A stretch of 64,000 nt of DNA from NCBI GenBank assembly GCA_002914805.1, contig JXTB01000104.1, forward strand, positions 969,788-1,033,787, read 5' to 3'. Positions 1 to 12,014 of this stretch are shown one piece after another (positions within the stretch are counted from its first letter, which is position 1; each line of letters begins with the position of its first letter). The translations under genes were made by a program, and so were the position numbers. Source of the DNA: Parasponia andersonii. Taxonomy: Eukaryota > Streptophyta > Magnoliopsida > Rosales > Cannabaceae. A model generated the notes under the pieces. That model searched no databases. It saw only the letters and a program-made list of their open reading frames with translations, and had not been told where the DNA came from.

Positions 1-176
1 TAATAAAAATCAAGGGAAATAAACTAGATATTAACTAGATTAGATCTTAAACATCAGCAACGCCAAAAACTAGAATAAAGTAAAGAAAGGCACCTAAACT
101 ATAAAATTTATTCTTCTAAAGCAAATAACCTAAGACTAAAAACACACAAGGTAACTCTATTTTCATAGAGTTATCA
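1..176. other. AT-rich sequence with no gene
   Basis: I see no coding region here. Nothing in this stretch resembles the outer part of the LTR of element A, although the 3' LTR has about 250 more bases at that end. A perfect 9-bp inverted repeat with a 4-base loop (TAACTCTAT / ATAGAGTTA, 152-173) ends three bases before LTR homology begins. Confidence 0.6.
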
Positions 177-675
177 GCAAGCCGTCCTGATAGAACGGCG
201 ATTTGCCCAAATCTCACCCCTGCCAGACTCAAGCCGTAGGAGGCGGCAGAAACCAGGCTACGACGAAACAGAGGAGATCACGGTAATCTCGGCCTGTGAC
301 CTCTGAGAAAAACTTTGAGGAGAAAGGTACTCAGTCCTGAGATTGAGACCCGCATGGTTGATAATCTCAGGACTATATATATATGAGCCATGCATTCCCG
401 AGAGGGGCATGTACGCTTACAAAAAGAAGTAGATAAAAAAGCTTATTAGCAAGAAACAAATATATACTTATATAGAACTAAATCCTTGCTGCCCTGAATC
501 AAAGAAAGACCACTGACTTAAGCACCGGAGAGTCTTTGTAGGTGGCCATCCCCGCCTCTCCGACCCTGCCTGGAGTTCAGAGTACTTTGGGATAGCGAGG
601 ACACGTGGACAGTTGGAGAATACAGCATCAGTGGTTCAGAGACACGTGGACGGCTGGTGACAAACTGCTCCAACA
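177..675 (+). repeat. 5' LTR of element A, outer part missing
   Basis: This 499-bp stretch matches the 3' LTR from its internal position near 12,567 to its end. It carries the promoter TATA run near 370-383, just after TCTCAGGAC. It ends in CAACA directly before the primer-binding site. About 250 bp present at the start of the 3' LTR have no counterpart here. Confidence 0.9.
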
Positions 676-678
676 GTT

Positions 679-696
679 TGGCACCATCTGTGGGAA
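679..696 (+). promoter_or_regulatory. Primer-binding site of element A
   Basis: TGGCACCATCTGTGGGAA lies three bases inside the 5' LTR. This resembles the TGGCGCC-type primer site common in plant Gypsy elements of the Tat and Athila groups, where a host tRNA 3' end primes minus-strand synthesis. The tRNA identity was not checked. Confidence 0.75.
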
Positions 697-729
697 AAGG
701 TTGAGCGTGAGAGAAAGAGTAAGAGACTC

Positions 730-2175
730 AAGATCGCACTCTCCCCGAACAAAAGGCCATACAACGTCTGATGGCACCCTCAAGGATGACAACCAGGAGC
801 ACACGTTCCGACGCCGAAGGGAGCTCCTGAGAAGCACGTCCAGATCTGGAGCAAAAGCTGGATCAGATGCTCGACACCCTGGCAAAAACAAACCGGAAGG
901 CAGAGATGGCCCACGAGGCCGTCCTGGGTTTAAGGGATGATGTCGCAGAGGTACGTAGAGATAATGCCCGTCTCGAAGGACTGCTGGCAAGCGAAGACAG
1001 GAGCCAGCGGAGAGAAGATTTTGACGAAAAGGTCCAACAAGAATTCGGAAGCCAACCGTGAGGAGAAGTTCTTGCCCCATCCAGATCGCAGATGCAGAGG
1101 GCGCGGCAAAGCCAGTCGAGACCCTTCCAAACTAGGGGGCGATAGGCGGAAGACGCCATGGAAGCCCAGGAGATACGCCTCCTGACTAGAAGCAAGAGAT
1201 GATGGCGGAGTTGGGTAAAAGACTCGGGGCCCATCACAGCCAGACCCTCGACGATCTGGAAGAGTAAACTGTGCAAGGGATCAACCGGACGGCCTTCGCC
1301 GACTGGATCCAGATGGAGCCCAGGCTGAGGGACTTCACTACCCCGACCTTCAGGCCATTCGAGGGGAAAACCGAGCCCCTCGATCACATATACCACTTTC
1401 AACTTGAATATGGCCTTGGATACCAGGGATGAGGCCATGACCTGTAAAGTCTTCTCTACGACCCTGGCGGGACCAGCCCTGCTATGGTTCAGACAGCTCC
1501 TGGAAAAATCCATAAACGGGTTCGAAGATTTCTGCAAACTTTTCCTAAAGCAGTACGCGGGTGTCCAAAGACAGTAAAAAATCATGCGAGACCTAGACTG
1601 GTTAGAGCAGGCCGCAGATGAGTCCCTGCGAGAATACCTCTCGCGTTTCCTCGAGGTAATGTCCCTGGTCCATAACGCCGACTCGGTCCAAGCCGCAGGC
1701 TCATTCTTTAGGAGCCTACAGCCAGGATCAATGCTATCGGACTACCTTCTTTTGAATCTTCTGTACGATATAGTGGACGTCCAAGCGAAGTCAGAAGGGG
1801 TATTTAGGGTGCTGGAAAGCCACCAGAAGGTGCCCAAGACCTCCACCGTGATAACAACGATGCCGGTACAAATCCTGGCCCTGCAAGGGGTGAAGAGGCC
1901 CTCACCGGGCCAAGGACCCGCTCTGAAGCAGGAAGCCCCCATCCGAAATAGTCAGGAAGGTGGCAAGAGGAGGAAGATGTCCCGTGACCCTCTGCCGAAG
2001 TATGAGCTCAATACGCCGATCGACATGATCTACCTCCAAAATAAGGACAGGGGCATTTTCAAAGACCCTCCCAAATCTGGCGTCCCTGAGCATATGAAGA
2101 ACAGGAACAGGTATTGCCAGTTTCACAAAAACTTCGAGCACGACATCGTCCACTGCCATAACCTTTACGCATAGG
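730..2175 (+). pseudogene. gag region of element A, broken
   Basis: This block encodes the structural protein of the element. The best preserved part is at 1,584-2,174. It has the helical core typical of plant retrotransposon gag (a DLDWL...SLREYLSRF stretch) followed by a basic linker. At its end is a CxxH...HxxxxC pattern (RYCQFHKNFEHD and IVHCHNLYA), which matches the Cys-His motif usual at the end of Tat-lineage gag. The protein would coat the element RNA in virus-like particles. The region is interrupted in several places, so no functional protein is expected. Confidence 0.8.
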
Positions 2176-2529
2176 TCATAATGGCAATCCATGCTAGTAG
2201 GTTGAAACAATATGTGAAAACTGGTGGATCCCAACTGCTAGAAGATGTCACCAGGCCTGAAAAAGGGAAGCAGACCCAAGCCTCTGGGTCAAGAGAGTAG
2301 ACCCTGAGGATAGTGCCGACCATCGTGGGCAGGCCAGAGCCAACCCAGGATCAAAAGAGCTGAAGGAAGAGTGAAGCGCCTGAGAGGGATGGGCCATTCC
2401 ATCAACCATTTGATGTCGGGAGAAAGCCGTACCTCTGCCGCCCCCATCGTTTTCACCCGGTAAGATTTAACTATGGTACGCCTGCCTCACGACGATCCCT
2501 TAGTGATTAAACTGTAGATCGGCTCCGCA

Positions 2530-5500
2530 TTGGTCGAAAGGGTCTTGGTCGATGGCGGAAGTAGCGTCGATATCCTATTCCTTAACACATTCGAGAATAT
2601 AGGCTTGGATCGAAGCGCACCCAAACCAACCTGTCAGTCGCTGTTCGCATTCGACAGCACAAAGGTCTGCCCCTTGGGCGTTGTGACCCTGAGTGTCTGC
2701 ATTGCTGAGAGATGCTTGGACGTGGACTTCGTCGTCATTGACTGCCAGTCCTCCTTCAACATCATCCTGGGAAGAGGATGGATCCACACCATGCATGGGG
2801 TCATTTCCACCCTCCACCAGGTCTTAAGATGTCTATCAAAGGACGGTACCTATACGATAGACATCAAGGCCGCAAAGAAATGCTTTTCAACCACCCTGAA
2901 GGGAGCCAACGCGAATGCAAGCGCCATGACCGGGGACGGATAGCAATCAAAGGACCGCCTGCCAGCATACATGAAGCAAATCAAAGAGAAGTCTGACGGT
3001 CCGGAATCTATGATCGAGGAGCTAGTAGCGGTCCCTTTGAAAAAGGCAGAACCGGCGAAGGTAATTCTAATCGGGGCCTTATTACCCGATGAGCAAAAGA
3101 ACGAGATATTGGGATTCCTGAAGCGGAACAAGGACGTCTTCGCGTGGTCCCACGATGACATGCCCGAGATAGACCCCACACACACCTGCCACCGGCTGAA
3201 CATAGATCCCAATTTCCCTTCAGTCAGGCAGAAAACCCGAAGGTTCGCACCAGAGAATAACAGAGTGATCAACAAGGAGGTAGAGAAGCTGCTGGAGAAC
3301 GGTCTGATCAGGGAATACGTGTACCCGCATTGGGTCTCCAACCTGGTAGTGGTGAAAAAGAAAAACGGTGATGACCATATTTGCATAGACTTCACCAACC
3401 TGAACAAGGTCTACCCGAAGGGTAGTTTCCCCCTGCCAAGAATCGACCAAATGGTAGATGCGACGGTAGGATTCAACAGAATGAGCTTTTTGGACGTCTA
3501 ATCTGGGTACAACCAGATCCCTCTGTACGTGGAAGACCAGATCCACATGGCTTTTATCACGGAGTGTGGTCTGTACTGCTACAGGCATATGCCATTTGGC
3601 TTGAAGAATGCGGGGGCAACCTACCAAAGTTTCATGAATAAAATGTTCGCCAGACTACTAGGGAAGACTATGGAGTTCTACATCGACGACATGGTCGTGA
3701 AGAGCAGAGAAGATTCAGACCATCTGAGGCACCTAGACGAATGTTTTCAGATTCTGAGGCAATATCAGATGCGTCTGAACCCCAAGAAATGTGCATTTGG
3801 GGTGTCCTCTGGTCAATTCCTAGGGCATATCGTGAACAGGAGGGGTATTGAGGCAAACTCGACCAAGCTGACCTCGATCGCAAATGTGCAGAGACCCTCG
3901 ACCATTTGAGAGGTCCAATGCCTGGCCGGGAAGATAGCTGCTCTCAGCCGATTCGTCTCCAAGATGTCTGACCGATGCAAATCTTTCTTCCAATGCTTGA
4001 ACAAAAGCTCAACTGTCATCTGGGGGGAGGAACAGGACAGGGCATTGACAGATCTCAAGCTGTATTGAGTCACCTACCTATCCTGGCTTCCCCAGCAGAG
4101 GGGGAGCGCCTGTACGCCTATTTAGCAGTGTCCGAAGTAGCGATCAGCGCCATACTATTCATCGAGGAAGACGGCAAACCGAAACCAGTGTTTTCTATAA
4201 GCCGCATGCTCCTGGATGCCGAGACGCGATATAGTGTGGCAGAAAAGCTGGTCTCGCTCTGGTCAATGCTAAAAAGAAACTCCGGCAGTACTTTGAGGCA
4301 CACTCGATCATCATGTATACGGATTTCCCCATCTGCCAAATTTTGGCCAAGCCAGACCTATCAGGACGACTGACCAAATAGGCTATCGAGCTGGGAATAT
4401 ACGATATCGAGTATCGGCCTCGAGCGGTGAAGAAAGGACAGGTCATGGCAGATTTTTTGGTGGAAATCGAATCCTTCGGCGAGCAGCACGACCCGTCTCA
4501 GATATCTCAACTTCGCCCCCCTTCAGCCTGGATGCTCTACACTGATGGATTCATGAATGCCTCAGGGTCAGGTATCAGGATAGTCTTGCAGACCCCAACA
4601 GGTCTCAGAGTTGAGAAGGCATTGAGGCTCGGCTTCCAGGTGACTAACAATGAGGCAGAGTACGAGGCACTGCTACAAGGCCTTGAGCTGGAACTACACT
4701 TCGGAGTGGAGAACATCGCAGTATAGACCGACTCACAGTTGATCGCGGGTCAGATCAGGGGAAACTTCGAAGTAAAAGAACCGAGGTTGCACAGGTACTT
4801 CTCCAAGGTAATAGGGGCAAAAGCTCGCTTTGGCAATTTCAATATCGAACCGATCCCCAGGAAGATGAACCAGAGGGCTGACGAGCTAGCTAAGAGTGCG
4901 TCAATCGGGGTTACGGCTAGAAGCATAGAAGTTCTCCTAGAAGGAGGGAGCATGGAGGACCCCTCGCAGACCCCTGCGCACCAGGTATTCGGAACCGGAG
5001 CTGCTGACGAAGGGTAGATAAAACCCATTACCTAGTATTTGACGTTAGGGAACCTGCCCGCATACCCCCAAGAAGCAAGGTCAGTCAGATTGAAAGCTGC
5101 CAGATACTCGATGGTGGGTGAACAACTATATAGGAGATCGACAATGTGTTCGATGCTACGGTGTATAGGTCCCGTCGAAGTGCAAAAACTGATGGACGAA
5201 ATTCACGAGAGAGTATGTGGCAACCACTCTGGCGGACGCAGCCTCGCCCACAAGGCTCCAACGGCCGGATACTTTTGGCCATACATGATAGCAGAGGCAA
5301 CCCGATTTGTCAAGAAATATGATAAATGCCAGAGGTTCACTCCAATGAAACGTCAACCCACGGAGGTACTTCATTCGAATATAACTCCTTGGCCATTTGC
5401 AAATGGGGTCTAGACATCGTCGGAGAGCTCCCCAGAAGTTCAGGGGGAATGAGGTACGAATTGCTGGCCACAGATTACTTTACCAAATGGGTAGAGGCTG

Positions 5501-6776
5501 AAGCCTACATGACCATTAATAAGGCAGACACGATTAACTTCATCTGGAAGAACATAATCTGTCGATTCGGGATCCCGAAAGAGATACACGCCGATCACGG
5601 CACGCAGTTCCAAAATGCTAAGCTCAAGGAGTTGTGCGAGCTGTATAATATAAGGCTCAGTATCTCTTCTGTGAACTTCCCACAGGGGAACAGCCAAGCA
5701 GAGGCGACGAACAAAGCCATATTCTGCAACATCAAAAAGAACTTGCAGGAGGCTAAAGGCAAGTGATTCGAAGAACTGCCGGCCGTTGTGTGGGCCCATC
5801 GAACCACAGAGCGGAGGTCTACTGGAAGAACGCCATTCGCCATGGTCTACGGATCAGAGGCTGTGATCCCGACCGAGGTCGGCCTCCCGACCCTCCGCTC
5901 CGAAGTGGTAAAAGATGCTCCCTTAAATGAACGTCAATTAAGCTGCAACACAGACCTCCTGGAAGAAATGAGAAACATGGCCTTGGTCCACCTGGCTTCA
6001 TACCACCAGCAGGCTAGGTCTTACTACGCAAAAAAGGTTAGTGCCCGACAATTTAACACCNAGACACGATTAACTTCATCTGGAAGAACATAATCTGTCG
6101 ATTCGGGATCCCGAAAGAGATACACGCCGATCACGGCACGCAGTTCCAAAATGCTAAGCTCAAGGAGTTGTGCGAGCTGTATAATATAAGGCTCAGTATC
6201 TCTTCTGTGAACTTCCCACAGGGGAACAGCCAAGCAGAGGCGACGAACAAAGCCATATTCTGCAACATCAAAAAGAACTTGCAGGAGGCTAAAGGCAAGT
6301 GATTCGAAGAACTGCCGGCCGTTGTGTGGGCCCATCGAACCACAGAGCGGAGGTCTACTGGAAGAACGCCATTCGCCATGGTCTACGGATCAGAGGCTGT
6401 GATCCCGACCGAGGTCGGCCTCCCGACCCTCCGCTCCGAAGTGGTAAAAGATGCTCCCTTAAATGAACGTCAATTAAGCTGCAACACAGACCTCCTGGAA
6501 GAAATGAGAAACATGGCCTTGGTCCACCTGGCTTCATACCACCAGCAGGCTAGGTCTTACTACGCAAAAAAGGTTAGTGCCCGACAATTTAACACCGGAG
6601 ATTGGGTCCTGAAAGTTAGAATAGGGAATTCCTCGAAACTGGACTCTAATTGGATCGGACCATATGAGATGGTCAAAGCGCTCAATAATGGTGCGTATAT
6701 CCTAAAGGAACTCAAGACCGAGAAAAATTTGCCGAACACGTGGAATGCTCAGCACTTGAAAAAATATCACGTGTAA
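2530..6776 (+). pseudogene. Protease, RT, RNase H and integrase block of element A, broken
   Basis: Domains run in the usual Gypsy order. The aspartic protease is near 2,530-2,830 (LVDGGSSVDILF core and an ILGRGW loop). Reverse transcriptase is near 3,000-3,900 (DFTNLNK, PFGLKNAGATYQ and a YIDD catalytic box). A first RNase H is near 4,080-4,370. A second, archaeal-like RNase H is near 4,520-4,900 (YTDG start, NNEAEYEALLQGLE helix). Integrase is near 5,180-6,776, with an HHCC zinc finger (GNHSGG, KCQRF), the catalytic core and a C-terminal GPYEMV region without a chromodomain. The double RNase H is the known mark of the Tat group. The block is broken in several places. Part of the integrase region occurs twice, which looks like an assembly artefact and is listed separately. 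Confidence 0.9.
5526..6596 (+). repeat. Two apparently identical 535-bp copies separated by a single N
   Basis: Bases 5,526-6,060 and 6,062-6,596 appear identical base for base, and one N sits between them at 6,061. The rest of this multi-million-year-old element has diverged by several percent, so a perfect old tandem repeat is unlikely. The simplest reading is an assembly join in which two contigs overlapped by 535 bases and were concatenated around a placeholder N. Confidence 0.9.
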
Positions 6777-7126
6777 GGCACATGCATATGATGTAAGACC
6801 ATGTGAATGCCTATGTTATTGAAAAGCTTAAATCCAAAACAGGTTAAGTTCCCTTTTTGCCGCCTGGATTTATCTTTTGGGTTGCTATGGAAAAGGGGTC
6901 TGCCCACCGTGGCAGACCCCACATACTATTCACGCGTGAAACCTATGTGAACGCTTATATTATTAAAAAGCTTAATTCTGAAACAGGTCAGGTCTTCTGC
7001 CACACGGAAAAGGGTCCGTCCACAGTTGCAGACCACACGTTTTATTTGCACAGGCAAGAAATCATACCGGGCTGCTACAGAAAAGGAGTCCGCCCACAGT
7101 GGTAGACCCCACGCCTCAGTTGCAGA
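6777..7126 (+). other. Non-coding spacer of element A after integrase
   Basis: Just after the integrase block there are loosely repeated segments of the type AAAAGGGTCCGTCCACAGT and GTGGCAGACCCCACA, near 6,895-6,925, 7,008-7,040 and 7,080-7,115. They look like a degenerate forerunner of the tandem arrays that follow. I see no gene. Confidence 0.5.
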
Positions 7127-7830
7127 CCTCAAAAATGATCGTACTATGGGATCACGTCGCTTGTCGACGACCCGAGAAAATGTACAAAGATGAAACAGCT
7201 ACGCATCCAAAACTTGCCAGCAGACATTAAAAATGATCGTACTATGGGGATCACGTCGCTTACCAACGACCCGAGAAAACGTACGAAGAGGAAACAATTG
7301 CACAATCAAAAACTTGCCAGCAGACCTCAAAAACGATCGTACTATGGGATCACATCGCTTGCCAACATCCCGAGAAAATGTACGAATAGTAAAGAGCTAT
7401 GCAACCAAAAACTTGCCAGCAGACCTTAAAAACGATCGTACTATGGGATCACGTCGCTTGCTGACGACCCGAGAAAATGTACGAAGAGGAAAGAGCTGCG
7501 TAACCAAAACTTTCCAGCAGACCTCAAAAACGATCGTACTATGGGATCACGTCGCTTGCCGACGTCCCGAGAAAACATACGAAGAGGAAAGAGCTGCGCA
7601 ACCAAAAACTTGCCAGCAGACCTCAAAAACTATCGTACTATGGTGATCACGTCGCCTGTCGACGACCCGAGAAAACGTTCGAGGAGGGAAGAGCTATGCA
7701 ACCAAAACTTGCTAGCAGACCTCGAAAACGATCGTACTATGGGAATCAAATCGTGTAACAAAACGCTTGCTGATGACCCGAGAAAATGTACGAGGAGAAA
7801 AGGGGTGCGCAACTCAAAAGCTTTCCAGTA
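7127..7830 (+). repeat. Tandem array, about seven copies of a 99-bp unit
   Basis: The landmark GATCGTACTATGGG recurs close to positions 7,138, 7,235, 7,334, 7,433, 7,532, 7,631 and 7,731, which gives a period of about 99 bp. Units share the order CCAGCAGACCTC, GATCGTACTATGGG, GATCACGTCGCTTG, GACCCGAGAAAA and are roughly 85-95% alike by eye. The array lies in the untranslated region between pol and the antisense gene, a known hotspot for tandem repeats in Tat/Ogre-type elements. Confidence 0.92.
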
Positions 7831-8205
7831 GACCCCCTAAGGAACATTTTAGCTATACGAATAGCTAAAGGAAAGCAGGGTTGGGATCCACCTATTGGAA
7901 GTGGACCCTCCCTAAGGAAAATTTTAGCTATACGAATGGCTAAAGGAAAGCAGGGTCGGGATCCACTCGTTGGAAGTAGACCCTCCCTAAGGAACATTTT
8001 AGCTATACGAATAGCTAAAGGAAAGCAAGGTCGGGATCCACCCGTTGGAAGTGGACCCTCCCTAAGGAACATTTTAGCTATATGAATAGCTAAAGGAAAG
8101 CAGGGTCAGGATCCACCTGTTGGAAGTGGACCCTCCCTAAGGAACATTTTAGCTATACGAAGAGCTAAAGGAAAGCAGGCTTTGCTCGGGGGATGGTTTA
8201 TTTGC
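7831..8205 (+). repeat. Tandem array, five copies of a 75-bp unit, each with a hairpin
   Basis: The segment CTCCCTAAGGAACATTTTAG recurs at a strict 75-bp spacing starting near 7,836, 7,911, 7,986, 8,061 and 8,136. Inside most units is the perfect inverted repeat TTTAGCTAT-ACGA-ATAGCTAAA, so each unit can form a 9-bp stem. It directly follows the 99-bp array and is unrelated to it in sequence. Confidence 0.92.
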
Positions 8206-8865
8206 ACATGGGCAAGATATGAACGGATTTGGAGTCTACCCGTCGGAAGTAGTCCAGTACCAGACCAAACGTGAAGACAGAAATTAAGATTAAAGTCTGT
8301 TTATTATGTCCTAAAAATACAAAGCGCACGGTCAATAATGGTGCGCGCTCATAAGCCCTATTTACGGGAGGCAGGTCGCGAAGGGACTCATATGGAGACA
8401 TTGGAGTGGTAGTTCCCTGTTTGTTCCCAGTAAAAGCCGAGTCCAGACCTTCTCCTTTGCAATGACGGGTCCAAACAATGGTCGACCAATTCCTAAAGCG
8501 AGGTCCGAGCGCGATCCTATTTGGGGTCGGAGAAGTCCAGCCACACGTGTGGGTCGAACTCTGCCAAAACAAGCCATAACAGAATTTATGCCTCCATAAA
8601 ACTGGATGAGTCAAAGCTCGCATCCCTATCTCTAGAACTAATCGTAATAGTCATGGCTCGAGGAGGACTCACTAATAGTCCGAAATCGTGCCCATCTGAG
8701 TCATCCTAAATTATTTATACAGACGGCTACAACAAGGTTTAACTCTACCCCGGACGCGGTCAATAAAGAAAAAGAAAACAGACTAAAGAGAATTGTACTG
8801 TTTTTATTATCTATACAGAGGATTACAATCAGGATCAGCTTTACAAATGTTCAAAATTAAGGGCC
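8206..8865 (+). other. Non-coding part of element A between arrays and antisense gene
   Basis: Neither strand holds a recognisable gene. On the minus strand this is downstream of the antisense gene and probably contains its 3' untranslated part. On that strand AATAAA-type signals are possible near 8,760-8,810, but I could not single one out. Confidence 0.4.
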
Positions 8866-11800
8866 CTAATTACCTCCGACCAGGGGAGCGCGGCCAGTCC
8901 CGGCACTTGGACCAGCCCCGGTGGAGGGTGGCGTACCAGGATCGGATTCGTTACTGGATACAATGACTGCGCCAGACCCCTCACCAGTTGAGACCCCGAG
9001 ACCAGGCTGGCCGTCAGGGGCTTCCGAAGTTCGATCTGGCGGACCGGAAATGGGGGTAGGCTCTTTGAAACCAGAAGCAGATGTAGAGGGCCCGTCCTTT
9101 TCCGTAGCAAGCATCTTCATCACGTCAGCTGGGTACGTGATGCTGATCTCATCCCTAAGCTGCTGCATATAGTTCTTGACGGAATAGTGGTCTCTCTTGA
9201 TGCCTTTCTGCTCGTCAAACTGGTCTGGCGTTACCATCTCAGTATGGCCTTCGAATTCTCTATTCTCCCAGCCAGACCTGTAACTTTCCGCAGAAAGGAC
9301 GTCTACCTGCCTCTGGTACCTCGTTTTCAGCTTCTCCGCATCCGCCAGCCTATCCTTCAGCGCCGCCAGCCTGAGCTCCGCTTGCCGCTGCGATAAGTCG
9401 ACCAAAAAAGCGTTAATACCGGCAAGGTCCTTGCTGTGTTTGCGAGACATCTCCACCTGAGCACCCATCAGATTTTTGTGATCCAAGAAGAGATATCAGT
9501 TTACCTTGTTGGACCGGTCAAGTCTGCATTGCAGAGAATAGGCCTCTAGCTTGGCTTTTGCCTTGGCTTTCCTCGCTTTCTTGGCGTCATCAATAGCCCT
9601 GTCACGAGTGATGAAAGCCAGTCCTATCTCTGCCCCCGCGCTCTGCAGTTCTTGCTCCTTGACCCTTAGCTCGTTCTGAGCCAGTCTGGCAGCCTCGGAT
9701 TGGGCAAGTTTGTCGGCCTCCACCTCAGCCAGTCCCGCAGCTAGCTCCTCGCGCCTGGTCCTCACGATACTCAGAGCATGAGCCATCGCGCTGCTGACCC
9801 TCGCCTCCTCGAGGCTCCGATATAAATCGAAGTCAGACCTCAATTCGGCCAGGGTGGCCTCGCTGCGCTCGGCCAGTGCAGAGCAGGAACTCAGCTCCTC
9901 AGTCAAATCCCTGATGCGAGAGGAGTAAAAAGATCGGATGGTGGCCAGCTGCAAGTTAAAAAAATGAGGGGTCAGCATCTAGCAAGGATACTGAAAAATA
10001 TAGAAGCAACCGAATGGACCAAACCGGTGTGAAGGTACGGCTGGTGACAAGCTCGACGTTCTCCAAAGAGAGCACCTCCAGCTCCGGCTCTATTGCTGGA
10101 CCCTCTCTTTGGGCGTTGCCTGCGCCTGGGGAACACGGCCCCGCCCCACTAGCTGTGAGGGCACCCTCTCCACCAGCTGGGCATGCCCCCAAAGTAGTGG
10201 CAGCAGAGACGGAGGAAAGCTCGGCCCCACCAGTAGTGCCATCGGCCATGGCAGGAGGTGGTGCATCTCCTTTGGGCGGGCCACTGCGTACCAACCTTCT
10301 TCTCTTTAGAAGGGTCAGCGTGGCCCTGTCGTCATCACTGTCAGACGAGGGGGCAACCCTGCCCCTCTTCTCTGCCCGGCCCTCTTCTTTGTTAGATGAG
10401 CCGACCTCATGTCACCGCTTTATTAGGACCGGGGGAGGGGAAGATAGTCGAGACTTCAACCTCGAAGCCCCCCCACTGAGCTCGGCGATCTCCCCACCGA
10501 GGCAAATAGCACTCGATTTCGAACTGGAGTCAGGGGTGGACGAGGTTGGTGCAGCAAACCCCCCAGCCAGACTCAGCGGCATCTCCTCGCCATGTACGGT
10601 CCGTGTGGCAGACATTCCCCCGGATGGATATCCGTCTGCGTCGGAACGGGGGACCACAGGCACTTCATCTCCTGAGAGTACCACCAGATGCTGGCCAGTG
10701 GGTGCCTTGGGGCGAGCCTTGTGTCCCCCAGCTCCCCCCTTGACGGGGGAGAGGTCAGCCGATGGGCCCGTCTCAGAACCTACAAAGAACAAGTAACATG
10801 TTTAGGTCATGGCCATAATCCGACCCACGAAGCTCAAGGAAGCGAAAATGAACCCACCCCTAGCCCTCTTGGGGATGGTGGCTTCCTCCCTGCGGAGCCT
10901 GATGCACTCCTCGGCCACAAGCCTCACGGCCTCCTCGAGCTCGTGGCTAGACGGCACCACCAGATCATTGGAGCCCGCCAATTGGCTTGAAGCCGTAACC
11001 TGTTGACCCACCATGGCAATTCGATCATGCTCGTTATGGCAGAATCGGTTCAGGGCAGAGGCGTCAAGTCGGCTCCACAGATGCTTCATGATGACCTAGG
11101 TGTCTAGGGGGAAGGGAAGGTATGAAACCATCCTGGGCATCATATTCATCACCAGGGGGTTGAGGGTAGCCTGGATATGCCGGCAGTCCCCAGGAGATCC
11201 GAAAATGACGATCCCCTCTAGGCCTTTGAGCCACCCCGCTGACAGATGTGGCTCGAACCTACTCTCTTCTGTCGAGGCTGCACAAGACAAAATAACGTGA
11301 GTAATACAGATGAGGAGAACACAAACCCAAAAATCACGACCAAGCACTTACTCTGCGGGAAAGCTGAGGGAATTTGGAAGTACTCGCCATTCACTCAAGG
11401 GGAGCACCACGCCCCTCCAACGGCGTATAGCCTAGTGTGGGAGTCCCATTGCTTGTCTGACCTCGGCAAGCCCCAGAAGATGTGACGTCCCAGGAGCGGT
11501 TGGAGGTAAAAGATGGGGTAGGAACTCTTCTTGGGGATGAGGGTGAGTTTGTAAGCATAAAAGACCACCTCTAGGTCGATATACAGATTATAGAGAACTG
11601 ACAGAGCGGAGAGCCCCATCAGAATCATAACCCTATTTGCATTTAACTACATCGGATGGATCCCTATCAAAGTGAAGAATTGGTGGATAAGGGGAGGAAG
11701 AGGGAATCGTAGCCATTCCAGATGCTTTCTGCCCAAGATAATAAGGCATTCAGAGGCAGAGGGATGAAGATACCAATCCGCAGGGCCCTCAATCCTTTGC

Positions 11801-11895
11801 AGCGTCACTCCACCGGGGAGGCAGAGCTGTCTCCTTAGTGAATCCAACTCTGAATCCGGGATGGAGCACAATTTCTGATCTTGACCTGAAGCCAT
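8866..11895 (-). pseudogene. Antisense gene of element A, broken
   Basis: The minus strand carries a long coding-like region opposite to gag-pol. Its 5' block (about 11,895-11,395) starts MASGQDQ and contains WYLHPSASECLII and a FPLPPLIHQFF stretch. I recognise this as the type annotated in plants as putative gypsy-type transposon protein (Pfam Transposase_28). A middle part rich in Pro, Ser, Gly and Thr follows (about 10,790-10,000). The last part (9,978-8,866) has long Glu/Ala/Arg/Leu-rich stretches that look like coiled coil. Antisense genes at this place are known in Grande, Retand and other Tat elements, but their function is unknown. Several interruptions make it look non-functional here, and introns are also possible. 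It has its own TATA box upstream. Confidence 0.75.
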
Positions 11896-12014
11896 TGTTC
11901 TAGATACGTTTAAAGGGGTAAAAGTCTCTAGAAGGGAGGAAATCAGAAACCCTAGGATTTTATGAGGCTAGAACGATTGAAGATTTTAGTAAAGTGACAA
12001 ATGAGCGTAATTGC

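Noticed and set aside
628-1585. Long minus-strand reading frames opposite the gag of element A
   Set aside because: They lie opposite recognisable gag and have no motif of their own. They are frame shadows in GC-richer DNA and, unlike the 8.9-11.9 kb region, have no promoter or family resemblance.
7190-8085. Repetitive reading frames over the tandem arrays
   Set aside because: The apparent peptides simply mirror the 99-bp and 75-bp repeats, whose lengths are multiples of three. There is no sign of coding selection and both strands are equally open.
7831-8205. CRISPR-like array
   Set aside because: Unit length is regular at 75 bp, but there are no unique spacers; the whole unit repeats. The host is a plant and the array is inside a retrotransposon.
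10014-10796. A 260-codon plus-strand frame in element A
   Set aside because: It runs opposite the antisense gene. Its proline/serine-rich wording is explained by GC-rich codons of the minus-strand gene. It has no domain and no start context.
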